Source of the DNA: Deltaproteobacteria bacterium
GTDB taxonomy: Bacteria > Desulfobacterota > Syntrophia > Syntrophales > UBA5619
Assembly (NCBI GenBank): GCA_023487865.1
Contig: JAMDBG010000120.1
Coordinates: 1 to 27,211 of the forward strand
Reading direction: 5' to 3'
DNA: 27,211 bases
The notes under the pieces are model-generated. The model ran no database searches. It saw only the letters and a list, made by a program, of their open reading frames with translations, and was not told the origin of the DNA. Positions 14,987 to 23,531 of the stretch are shown one piece after another. Position numbers and translations under genes: made by a program. Numbering within the stretch: the stretch's first letter is position 1; the number at the start of each line of letters is the position of its first letter.

Positions 14987-17900
14987 TCATTCAAGCATTT
15001 CCTCCAACAGGATGGCCTTGAAAAGGAGATTCAACCGCTGCTCATCGTTCATGTCTTTGGTCTCCCTGCCGGGATCGGCGACAATTCGCTTGGTGGTAGG
15101 TGGGGTTGTGCCGGGCTCCAAAACGAGCTGGTTGATCGGATCCTGGATATAACCGCGCAACGCGGTGCGACAGGCCTCTCTGTCGGTGTTTCTTTGCTCC
15201 AAGAAATCGTCATAGTTCGCTTCAATCTCTCTCTTGAGATCGTCCAGCATCGCCCTCCCCTTGAAATTCGACGCCGGCAGGGTGAAGACATGCATCGCCC
15301 CCAAGAGGTCCCCTCGCGTGCTGTGAAGGGGAAGTCGACGGTCCTTCTTGACCTGGATGGCGTAGTGATTCCCGATTTTGCTGTCGTAGACCCAGTACAG
15401 CCTTTTCATATGGAGTCCGGCCCAAAGGAAGGAGCGGACGGCTTTCAGATTTTCCAAGGCCAAAACGACGGCCAGAGGCAAAAAGAAGCTGGAATCGACG
15501 GTTCCCTCCAGGCCCAATTCCCGCCAATGGTCCATGATGAACTGCTCATACCAGGAGGCATGTTTTTCTCCCAAGAAAAGGTGCAGCGGAGTCCCGGTGG
15601 CCTGCATAGAATGGGTCGTATAGGTGTGAATCAACCATTGCCTGTATATATCAAGATTGTTCTCGAAGGAATGGAGGGCGTCGATCGGCAGACTATAGAC
15701 TTGCTGGACGGCAGTCAGTTGGTGTCCCTGCCCGGCAGGGGTGTTGGCCCCATGGATATTGGAGAATCCCTGCGCCCTGAAAGTCTCCTGGAGTTGGCGA
15801 AAATTGATGCCGGCCTGTGCCGCCGGGGCGCCGTCAACGTAAATGACCAGCTCTCTGTCGTTGGTACCGTCGATCTGGCGGACACGCCTTCCTTCCTGAA
15901 AATGGATAAATGGAACGCTGTAATCGACGACGTCCCCCGTCAGCAGGGATGGAAGCTGCTGTGCGTCGAGATCGTAACGGCGCCGTCCGTTGGCGTCCTG
16001 ATATTGAGTGAGCACGGTCCAGAAATTCACATCCCGTACGCCTTGGCAGAAGAATCGGGCGTGTTTCATGCCGATCTCCGGAACGGCCAGGGCCTCTTCG
16101 GTCTTTCCATGACAGAAATGGACCGTCAGGATGCGCCCGGTACGGATCATGCCCGGTCGCGTATTGACATCGGCAGGGTTGGGTCCGATGTGGATGAAGC
16201 TCTTTGCATTCAATTTGTCCTTGTTGGTTGGGCTGAACAGTTCCCCGTCCCGGACAGTCTGTTCCTTAGGTGTTTCGATAAGGTACCTGTATAGCTTCCG
16301 TTCGTAATCAGACCGGTGTGCGGTCAGGTAGGTTCGGGTCTTGATGGCCTCATTCTCCGACCTGATCAGGGAGAATTCATGATAGATTCGTAATAAATCG
16401 CCTTCCAGAGATGAAAGCGCGTTATCGAAATTGCCCAAGGTTTCCAGCCAACCATTGAGTATCTCGATACAGTCTTGGATGATCCCCGTCAAGGTTCTCT
16501 TCATAACCTCCAGCCGTTGGCTCAAGAGCCACCGCTGCATTGATTCAAGGTAAGGCTTCTTCTTGAAAATGATCATCACACGGTTCGCGTTCAGATACTC
16601 ATACTCCCTGCGGGTGGCCTCTTCCTGGTCGATGACAATCTGCTTCTTTTCAGCAAAACTAAACTGGGTATCGTAGGCTTGGTCGATGATGTATTTTACC
16701 TCTTCCAGTTTGGATATCAAAGTAAGGCAAAAGCAGCGTGCCGAATCAACGGGGCTTTGGTTGGTTTCATAGGTAACTTCCTTTTTCTCATTGCCGGTGA
16801 CAGGCAGGGTCTCCGGTTTTTGGGTAGTGGGGTTAATCACCGGTTGATAGTGCCGCACGCGGTTCAGCAGGAGAAAGAGCTTGTTTTCGACGAGTCCCGG
16901 ATAGTAGCGTCCTTTGTCGTCCTGATACCCGCCGAAGATTTCCTTAGCAATTTTTCTGTAATACTCCAAAATGCCATGATAGGTCCGGCGCGTGCCCCGT
17001 TTGTTTTTATTGTAGAGGGGATCGTTTTGTGTCCCGATGTTCTTTAGCATCAATTCCGTTGTCAATTGAACCACTTGTTGTGGGTCGTTCGTCCCCGCGA
17101 TATCAGGATTACCCTCATAATGGTCTGAATCATTGGTGCCGGCTTGACTGAGATTGAGCGTCGGCAGCTCATAACCCGCAACCAGATTGTCGTTGATCGT
17201 CGGATCGTTGAAGCGCAGTGGGAAGTTGGCAGGCGCAAAGATGTTCTCGGAGAAAAAATTGACGTCGAGCGCCGGTGCAGCATTGTTTTTCTTTTTATCT
17301 TCAATGAGTTGGGCGAGTTGACTCATGAGACCGAACTTTTCACTTTGCTTTGTCACGCCGGGGTAGTACTCCTCCGGTGGACCATTCTGGGAGTAGAAAT
17401 CTAGAGAATTGTTCAAGAAGGAGTTCGTGGCGCCGTCCCAATCAAAGGTGATCGGTGCCGGCCGCCTCAGATCGCCGATAAACGATTGGGTCAATTGAAT
17501 GCTGAAATCCTTGATGATATCGTCAGCGGGGAAGATCCAGGAATGGCAGCCCAAGGCGCTGAAAACACCGTCGACGGTGTTGCCGATGATGTTTCTGGTA
17601 TTGGCGGGATCGAAGGGGCGATCCTGCAGGCAGAGGTTGGTCAGGTAATCGGCGATGGCGGGGAAAAGGGTCTTCTGGGGCGGATAGTTTGTCAGGTGCT
17701 GCACCCGGGACCGCGTGCCGTCGACAACGTAACAGACATCCAAAGGCGCTTGGCGATCAGTGACCCTCGGTGTGGGATTCCAGTTGTGATCGTACTCAGC
17801 AAAGGGATAGCCGCTGTTTTTCAGGACAAGGAACCGCCTGATTTCCCGCATCGCCGCCATGCAATTGGCCTGGACAAGCTTCCATTGATTCTGCTTGTCT

Positions 17901-18586
17901 TTGAATGTGTCGGTAAAGATTTCGCTCAGGACGGCAATACCTGCTACGGTTGAATTAGAAAGCCGGCCGGTTTCGATCTTATGCTTCAGGATCTGGGCCA
18001 GATCGATGAGCGTCCCCGATCCAGTGCCGCCGGCAATCGAGCCCACGATGATGAAATAATTGGCGATCGATGGAGCCGCTTGACGCCGATTTCGAAAGGT
18101 CGTCAAGTGCTGCTCGATGATCTGATGGAGTCGTGCATTGGGCCGTAGATTCTCCAACAGGCATAGACGTGAAAACTGCCGCTGTTGGCCGGCGCCCTGC
18201 CCCTCCTCTCCGCCGATGGGCAGCGTCAATTTTTTCGCATCTTCCGCTTCAAACCAGGGCCACCGATCCTGGTCGCGTCCCTGTTCTGCCTCCTGCTTAA
18301 TGGCTGTCAGATCAGTCGAGAAATTGATGAATTCTGTCCCCAAGTTCTGATTATAATCGATGGCGATGTCGCCCTCCGTTATCCGATTGTCCAGATCAAG
18401 ACACAGCAAGTGGACGCCTTCCGGCAGCGCCTGTCCATATTCCGGATCCAGGCTCTGAAGGGGGGTGTTTTTCGTCAACCAGTGGTTGTTTGCCTGAATC
18501 AAGGCTCGTTTCAGGTGAGTGAGTATGTATTTCCCCGTCCCACCCACGCCGATCACCAAAACATTATTCGGTGCCTGTAGCGACAT
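14987..18586 (-). CDS. Very large tubulin/FtsZ-like GTPase-domain protein (Tubulin_2-like)
   Basis: 1199 residues. The N-terminal 400 or so resemble the tubulin/FtsZ nucleotide-binding fold: VLVIGVGGTGKYI (9-21, first glycine loop), LLCLDLDNR (60-68), and IIVGSIAGGTGSGTLIDLAQ (179-198), a variant of the GGGTGTG signature with Ala for the first Gly. This is the layout of the bacterial Tubulin_2 family, known almost only from sequence. I find no clear GxxNxD synergy loop, so GTP hydrolysis on polymerisation is uncertain. The remaining 800 residues hold helical, partly coiled-coil stretches (about 670-800) and no recognised domain. The ATG at 18586 has AGGAGG 6 nt upstream; an upstream frame extension to 18679 overlaps the VWA gene and is not preferred. 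It sits between the VWA and lipoprotein genes. Confidence 0.82.
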   Translation of the reverse strand: MSLQAPNNVLVIGVGGTGKYILTHLKRALIQANNHWLTKNTPLQSLDPEYGQALPEGVHLLCLDLDNRITEGDIAIDYNQNLGTEFINFSTDLTAIKQEAEQGRDQDRWPWFEAEDAKKLTLPIGGEEGQGAGQQRQFSRLCLLENLRPNARLHQIIEQHLTTFRNRRQAAPSIANYFIIVGSIAGGTGSGTLIDLAQILKHKIETGRLSNSTVAGIAVLSEIFTDTFKDKQNQWKLVQANCMAAMREIRRFLVLKNSGYPFAEYDHNWNPTPRVTDRQAPLDVCYVVDGTRSRVQHLTNYPPQKTLFPAIADYLTNLCLQDRPFDPANTRNIIGNTVDGVFSALGCHSWIFPADDIIKDFSIQLTQSFIGDLRRPAPITFDWDGATNSFLNNSLDFYSQNGPPEEYYPGVTKQSEKFGLMSQLAQLIEDKKKNNAAPALDVNFFSENIFAPANFPLRFNDPTINDNLVAGYELPTLNLSQAGTNDSDHYEGNPDIAGTNDPQQVVQLTTELMLKNIGTQNDPLYNKNKRGTRRTYHGILEYYRKIAKEIFGGYQDDKGRYYPGLVENKLFLLLNRVRHYQPVINPTTQKPETLPVTGNEKKEVTYETNQSPVDSARCFCLTLISKLEEVKYIIDQAYDTQFSFAEKKQIVIDQEEATRREYEYLNANRVMIIFKKKPYLESMQRWLLSQRLEVMKRTLTGIIQDCIEILNGWLETLGNFDNALSSLEGDLLRIYHEFSLIRSENEAIKTRTYLTAHRSDYERKLYRYLIETPKEQTVRDGELFSPTNKDKLNAKSFIHIGPNPADVNTRPGMIRTGRILTVHFCHGKTEEALAVPEIGMKHARFFCQGVRDVNFWTVLTQYQDANGRRRYDLDAQQLPSLLTGDVVDYSVPFIHFQEGRRVRQIDGTNDRELVIYVDGAPAAQAGINFRQLQETFRAQGFSNIHGANTPAGQGHQLTAVQQVYSLPIDALHSFENNLDIYRQWLIHTYTTHSMQATGTPLHLFLGEKHASWYEQFIMDHWRELGLEGTVDSSFFLPLAVVLALENLKAVRSFLWAGLHMKRLYWVYDSKIGNHYAIQVKKDRRLPLHSTRGDLLGAMHVFTLPASNFKGRAMLDDLKREIEANYDDFLEQRNTDREACRTALRGYIQDPINQLVLEPGTTPPTTKRIVADPGRETKDMNDEQRLNLLFKAILLEEMLE

Positions 18587-18592
18587 TTTATC

Positions 18593-18598
18593 CCTCCT
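18593..18598 (-). promoter_or_regulatory. Strong ribosome-binding site deciding the tubulin-like start
   Basis: AGGAGG on the minus strand, 6 nt before the ATG at 18586 and 8 nt after the VWA stop. This excludes the longer reading that overlaps the VWA gene. Confidence 0.7.
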
Positions 18599-18606
18599 CA
18601 TAATAT

Positions 18607-20799
18607 TTAAGGTTGCCATCTGATGGAAAACCCCTTGATGCTGGTTGTGTTTCTGCCTGGATACAGTTTGGTCCACCAAGGAATGACGTAAAGAAGCCGG
18701 TGATAGACAAGCAATGCCGGTTCCATTCCCCTGCCTTTCGCCTTATACCGGTCGCCGATGACAGAGAAGGTGGGGCAGATCTGAGGACTGTTTTTATCCC
18801 CGTCATGCCGCAGTGTGTTAAACCAGGGGATAACCCTCTTTTGTTTGCGGCTGACGATTCGGGCCTTGTTGAGCATCAAAAAATTGCTGAGGCGAGAAGG
18901 GAGGGGGGTGCCGTTGATGTAAAGCTGGCCCCTCAACGGACCGCGGGCCATCCACCAGAGAATTTGCAGCAGTGCATAAAAGATCAGGTAGGCGATAATG
19001 ATCCAGCCGATGACACCCCAGCCATAGGTGACCCGGAAAGGATTGTAATCTTCACGGACAGTATGATCTCCGTTTGTCTGCGCCAGATCCGTCTTGGTGA
19101 AGAGCCTGTACGGTCCAGGAGCTAGATGTTTGTCCGGTTCCAGAGTGCCGTAAAAACGATTCTTCTGGGGATCGTATTTTAAGAATCCGACCTGCGAAAC
19201 GGTGTCGCCCCTTTCCGTTTCTATTTGCGCCAAAATGATTTCATCTTTCTTTCCCAAGGCAAATACCTCAGCGGCGGTAGCTTGACCGTTACGGTACAAC
19301 TGCCCTTCGATACGAAAGGGACTCCGCTTCCAGAAGGAGAGGATCTCGTAGATGGCATGACTCTTTCTCATCGAGGGCGCGTCGCTCTTGAAGTAGACTA
19401 TGGGCTTGACCTCTGTGCGGAGCGAATTCCTGGTCAAGATAAAATTCCCAGTCTTAAGAAAGGACCCAACGTTCACCTCGAAGTGAATGTCATAGACACC
19501 CTCCTGACGGGCAGGCAGCGGTGATTGGCCACTGTATAGGCCGATCTGTTTCCCGCTGGGGATGATCTTGGGATGGATAATCTGTCCATCCGGCATTTTC
19601 ACAGTTGCTGAAACGGCAAGCGGATAATGGGGAAGCGGGGAGACAGGAGTTCCATCCGATTTCAGGAAAAGGGCGGACAGTTCTATCGGCTCACCCAAGG
19701 GGTGAACGGTCCGCGGCTTTTGAATGTCGAGTTTGGTGGGCAGCAGATCGCTTTTGACGCGCACCTTGCCAGATGGTATCAGGGAGAGGGTCCACTCACC
19801 GGCCTCCGGCTCCAGGAGGGCATAGAGATTCATACCCGTTGAAGGATTAACGATCAGCTTATTACCTGCCAAGACGCGCTCTCCCTTGGGATTGAAGATC
19901 TGAAGCTCTTGAGTTTTGATCCGGATATCCTTCTTTACTGAGATCACGACCTTTTCGACATAAGGCGGGACTGTTACTTTATGCTGCCTGCCCGATTCAA
20001 GATCCTGCCATTCGCCTGCCTGGGCGGTAAAAATGGTTTCGATAATTTTTCCGTAAATACCTTCCAGTTCCTCTGCGTTTGCCACTTTGAGATGATAAGT
20101 TTGCTGAGGGGCAACCCTTTCCCAGAAGTTCCGGTCTTTGGGCCAGTAGGCACCCTTGGCGTCTAAGGCAATGATGAAAAAGTCGAAATGAACGGTCCGG
20201 GCCGTCTTGTCCACAGAAATATTCTTCAAGTTCTTTTCAATGAAGGCCGTCAATTCCTGAAAATATTGTGCATGGGTGAGTGACCGCTGGTCCTGAGGTC
20301 GACCGTCCGTGAAGATGATCACAACAGGTTTTCGGTTTTCCCCAGGAACGATGGCGTTTTTGAAGTAATCGCGTACCTTGGTTAGGGCTTGGAGGAAGTT
20401 TGTATATCCAAAGGAATATGTCTGAATCATTTCTTTGATCCGTTTTATATTTTCCAAAGAATTCATTTCTGTTAGAGGCAACTGATATGCATCGGGCGCA
20501 TCGGTACCGAAATTGATGATGCTGATGCGGTTTCGGGCCTTCGGATCGGAAAAATATTGCAAATAATCTACAAAGTATTGGGCCGCCTGGACGCGAATCC
20601 CTTCCGGGTCCGATGGAATGGGATCCTGCTTGTCACCCTTCATGCTGCCCGATTGATCGATCAGGAGGAAGATATCCAGATGGGGTCTGCTAAGTGACAA
20701 AATGTCACGAGATTGACGAGGATGCAGATAGAGGTAAGAAAACCAACCAGTCGCTGCAAGGCTGATCAAAACGAGCAGAATCATCAGGACCTTCTTCAT
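18607..20799 (-). CDS. Membrane-anchored von Willebrand factor A domain protein
   Basis: 730 residues. It starts with a hydrophobic anchor (about 4-25), then a VWA domain with an intact MIDAS: DQSGS at 48-52, a later Thr in YSFGYTNFLQAL and TDG in IIFTDGRPQD. After about 270 comes a long region of beta-strand segments resembling two or more Ig-like domains. A second membrane segment, WGVIGWIIIAYLIFYALLQILWWM (in two parts at 594-605 and 606-617), is followed by a 113-residue basic tail. The VWA and Ig-like parts should be outside the cytoplasm and the tail inside. VWA domains bind partner proteins through a metal ion. The ATG at 20799 is preferred over TTG at 20802, because AGGAGG lies 8 nt upstream, directly after the rhomboid stop. 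Confidence 0.85.
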   Translation of the reverse strand: MKKVLMILLVLISLAATGWFSYLYLHPRQSRDILSLSRPHLDIFLLIDQSGSMKGDKQDPIPSDPEGIRVQAAQYFVDYLQYFSDPKARNRISIINFGTDAPDAYQLPLTEMNSLENIKRIKEMIQTYSFGYTNFLQALTKVRDYFKNAIVPGENRKPVVIIFTDGRPQDQRSLTHAQYFQELTAFIEKNLKNISVDKTARTVHFDFFIIALDAKGAYWPKDRNFWERVAPQQTYHLKVANAEELEGIYGKIIETIFTAQAGEWQDLESGRQHKVTVPPYVEKVVISVKKDIRIKTQELQIFNPKGERVLAGNKLIVNPSTGMNLYALLEPEAGEWTLSLIPSGKVRVKSDLLPTKLDIQKPRTVHPLGEPIELSALFLKSDGTPVSPLPHYPLAVSATVKMPDGQIIHPKIIPSGKQIGLYSGQSPLPARQEGVYDIHFEVNVGSFLKTGNFILTRNSLRTEVKPIVYFKSDAPSMRKSHAIYEILSFWKRSPFRIEGQLYRNGQATAAEVFALGKKDEIILAQIETERGDTVSQVGFLKYDPQKNRFYGTLEPDKHLAPGPYRLFTKTDLAQTNGDHTVREDYNPFRVTYGWGVIGWIIIAYLIFYALLQILWWMARGPLRGQLYINGTPLPSRLSNFLMLNKARIVSRKQKRVIPWFNTLRHDGDKNSPQICPTFSVIGDRYKAKGRGMEPALLVYHRLLYVIPWWTKLYPGRNTTSIKGFSIRWQP

Positions 20800-20807
20800 C
20801 AAGGGAT

Positions 20808-20813
20808 CCTCCT
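20808..20813 (-). promoter_or_regulatory. Ribosome-binding site of the VWA gene
   Basis: AGGAGG on the minus strand, 1 nt after the rhomboid stop codon and 8 nt before the ATG at 20799. It supports coupled translation of rhomboid and VWA genes. Confidence 0.6.
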
Positions 20814-20814
20814 A

Positions 20815-21660
20815 TCACATCATCCGATACGTGCGGAACCAACCCCGCGGTCTGGTGCTCACGATAATGTCAACCCACGGACACACGAAGGTCCAGAGCA
20901 ACAGCCCGGTAACAAAACCACCGATATGCCCCGCGTAACTTACGGTTCCCCTATCACCGGTAACGACAAACAAGGCGATTTGCATCAATATCCAATACAG
21001 AATATAAAAATTGACGCTAATCGTAACAGGAAGATAATAAAATACCCGCACGGTGATACGGTTATAATCCTTCCATAGCCCTAGAAGGTAAGCACCCAGG
21101 ATCCCAGATATCGCTCCCGAAGCCCCGACCAAAACAATATGGGAGATGGCGCCGTCGACAAAGCCGAACACTGCGATGTGAAAAAAGGCCGAACCGATAC
21201 CGCTCAAGAGGTAAAAGATTGCAAAGGGGGTTTGGGAGTTGAAGGCTTTCCGGTCTCGTCCCCGAAATCGGATGTTTTGCCCCATTTCCACACCTGGACC
21301 GAAGATGAAAAGAAAGATCATGTTGCCGAGGAGATGAAAAAAACCGCCATGGAGGAACTGATAGGTGATGAGTGTGGCGTATCGCCGTATTGCTTCCAAC
21401 ATATTGCCCGCCGTTTGCGGATTCAGGATGTCGGCAGGCCGGCAACCCCAGGATTGAATGACCCTTTCATAGAAGGTGGGGTCATATAAGAAGGTTGCCA
21501 GAAGCATAAACAGGTAAATAATCACGTTGAGCAAGATGAGGGTATAAATGACGACAGGTGTCACCCGATGCCTCTGACGGCTGGATTGGAGCCGTTCCGG
21601 GATAACGGCCAAGAGGAGTGTCAAAATGATCCAGGCGATGATTCTGATGAATGACTCCAT
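20815..21660 (-). CDS. Rhomboid-family intramembrane serine protease
   Basis: 281 residues with several hydrophobic helices. The active-site signs are all present: HGGFFHLLGNM (104-114) with the oxyanion Asn113, GASGAISG (179-186) with nucleophile Ser181, and AGHIGG (243-248) with catalytic His245. Rhomboids cut membrane-spanning segments in the bilayer. The membrane-anchored VWA protein next to it is a natural candidate substrate (inference). The ATG is 14 nt after the AAA+ gene stop, with AAAGG upstream. The C-terminus is followed at once by the VWA ribosome site. Assignment to the superfamily is firm; proteolytic activity is not shown by the sequence alone. Confidence 0.92.
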   Translation of the reverse strand: MESFIRIIAWIILTLLLAVIPERLQSSRQRHRVTPVVIYTLILLNVIIYLFMLLATFLYDPTFYERVIQSWGCRPADILNPQTAGNMLEAIRRYATLITYQFLHGGFFHLLGNMIFLFIFGPGVEMGQNIRFRGRDRKAFNSQTPFAIFYLLSGIGSAFFHIAVFGFVDGAISHIVLVGASGAISGILGAYLLGLWKDYNRITVRVFYYLPVTISVNFYILYWILMQIALFVVTGDRGTVSYAGHIGGFVTGLLLWTFVCPWVDIIVSTRPRGWFRTYRMM

Positions 21661-21674
21661 TCAATAGCCTTTTG

Positions 21675-23531
21675 CTAACCGGACTTTTTCAAAGCACGAC
21701 CGGGATAGGAACGCGCTTTGCTGTCTTCTTGTCTGATGATCAAGCGATCATCCCCTTCGATATCGATGTGTATGGATTGCCCCATCCGGATTTGACCGGA
21801 AGTAATGGCTTCCGCCAGAGGGGTCCCGATATATCTCTCTACAGCGCGTTGCATTGGACGGGCACCGTATTCGGAATTGTAGCCCCAAGACACCATCGCT
21901 TCGGTTACGGCCTCCATCGGTGTAACGCTGATCTTGCGACGGGTGAGCCCTTGTCGTTCGCAGAGCTTTTCAATCTCCCGTTGAGCAATGGCTTTAATGA
22001 CCTCCTGGTCCAAGGGACGAAAAAAGACCGTTTTTGTTAGACGGTTCAGAAATTCCGGACGGAACAAGGATTTGAGTGCTTTTTGAAGGTCCATCTCAGT
22101 GAGGGGAATGGTCGTCTCCATGGAAACTCCCATCGGTTTTTTGCTGTAAAGATCGCCGCCGACATTGGAGGTCATAATGATGATTGCGTTCGAGAACCCC
22201 ACTGTAAGGCCTGTTTCGTCGGTCAAACGTCCTTCCCCCAAAACGGATAGCAGAAGATTGAAGATATTAGGATGGGCCTTTTCAATTTCATCGAAGAGGA
22301 TAACTGAGAAAGGGGCGGCAAGCACGTCTTCAACGAGCTTCCCTCGCTGGTCGTAACGGCCGCTGATGAGACGTTCAAAACTGTTGGGCGCCGAATATTC
22401 CGACATGTCATATCGCAGCAATCTCTCTTCAGATCCAAAGAGATACCTGGCCAGCAGTCGTGCAAGATAGGTTTTACCAGTCCCGGTAGGACCGGCGAAG
22501 AGAAAGACTCCGACAGGCCTTTGAGGATCATTCATTTCCGCCGCCAGATGGAGGATCACATTGGTTACCTCTTGAATTGCCTCATCCTGGCCATAAATGC
22601 GTTGCGAAAAAAACGAAAAGATGTCTTTTGGTGCAATGAATTCATCTTGTTGGATGATGAAAGATGGCAGTCCCGTTTGCTGTTGAAAATAGGCATGAAT
22701 ATCTTGAGGGGCGATTTTTTTTATAGAATCGCTCCCTTTGAGTTGCGGTCGAATTTGCATTTCCTGTTCTGTACACTCAGCCTTGGCTGCAATGACATGC
22801 CGGAGGACTTCAAAGGCCTTGCCGGGGAAGAAACGAGCCTTGAAGAACCGGTCGGACAGATCGATAATGCTTTCGAAGACGGCCGGTTCAATCAGAATAC
22901 TGTAATCTGTTTCAAACTTAGCTTGAAGGGTTTTGAAGATAAGAAGGGTCTGTTCCGCTGACAGGGCGGAAATGGTCAGGGGGACAAAACGGGATGTAAA
23001 GACGGGGTTTCGTTTCCTCATTGCCTTATATCCCTCAGGAGTGGTGGATCCCACTATGTGCAATTCCCCTCGAGAGAGATAAGGCGTTAAAAGATTAGCT
23101 AAGGTCCGGTCCTCTGCCCCATCGGCCCTGCCAGCACTCAGGGATAGATTAATTTGATCATAATAAAGGATAGCTCGATGTTTTCTGGCCTCATCAACGA
23201 TCATTTGCACCTTCGTCTCAAACTCACTGACATAAAGGCAGTAAGCTTGAAAGGTGGTGTGAGCACATTCAATAATCGGTCGATTGTCTAAAAAATCACG
23301 TCTCTTGGCATTCCAACAAGCCAATCCCTCGACCACAGCATTCTTCCCCGTTCCCGGTTCGCCGATGAGAAGCACATTGTTGCCCCCAAGGATCTGTCTC
23401 CGAAGTTGATTGATCAGTTCTGTACGTTCATAGATCGGCCCGATAATACCATCTGCGGCTAATTGAGTCAGGTTTCGACCGATATTTTCCAAACGGGAAA
23501 GGCCTTCCAACATTGCAGTTCGGTCGGACAT
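21675..23531 (-). CDS. Double-AAA+ ATPase, Clp/Hsp100-like, with degenerate first ATPase site
   Basis: 618 residues with two AAA+ modules as in ClpA/ClpB, but no Clp N-domain and no ClpB middle domain. Module 1 (about 35-250): Walker A GEPGTGKN (57-64) has Asn where Thr/Ser is required. Walker B ILYYDQ (121-126) has Gln where the catalytic Glu belongs. Module 2 (about 305-600) is complete: GPTGTGKT (347-354), ILFDEIEKAH (411-420), FLNR (494-497) arginine finger and sensor GARPMQRA (556-563). The canonical pore motif GYVG is not seen in module 2. It probably remodels or unfolds partners, with module 1 binding nucleotide structurally. ATG at 23531 has AGGGAG 5 nt upstream; GTG at 23537 is less likely. 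It is the first gene of the operon. Confidence 0.9.
   Translation of the reverse strand: MSDRTAMLEGLSRLENIGRNLTQLAADGIIGPIYERTELINQLRRQILGGNNVLLIGEPGTGKNAVVEGLACWNAKRRDFLDNRPIIECAHTTFQAYCLYVSEFETKVQMIVDEARKHRAILYYDQINLSLSAGRADGAEDRTLANLLTPYLSRGELHIVGSTTPEGYKAMRKRNPVFTSRFVPLTISALSAEQTLLIFKTLQAKFETDYSILIEPAVFESIIDLSDRFFKARFFPGKAFEVLRHVIAAKAECTEQEMQIRPQLKGSDSIKKIAPQDIHAYFQQQTGLPSFIIQQDEFIAPKDIFSFFSQRIYGQDEAIQEVTNVILHLAAEMNDPQRPVGVFLFAGPTGTGKTYLARLLARYLFGSEERLLRYDMSEYSAPNSFERLISGRYDQRGKLVEDVLAAPFSVILFDEIEKAHPNIFNLLLSVLGEGRLTDETGLTVGFSNAIIIMTSNVGGDLYSKKPMGVSMETTIPLTEMDLQKALKSLFRPEFLNRLTKTVFFRPLDQEVIKAIAQREIEKLCERQGLTRRKISVTPMEAVTEAMVSWGYNSEYGARPMQRAVERYIGTPLAEAITSGQIRMGQSIHIDIEGDDRLIIRQEDSKARSYPGRALKKSG

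Noticed and set aside
14840..16294. 484-codon plus-strand frame opposite the tubulin-like gene
   Set aside because: No ribosome site or motif, and it lies opposite a well-supported gene with strong start signals.
18587..18679. N-terminal extension of the tubulin-like protein by 31 residues
   Set aside because: It overlaps the VWA gene, lacks a ribosome site, and the ATG at 18586 has AGGAGG at ideal spacing.
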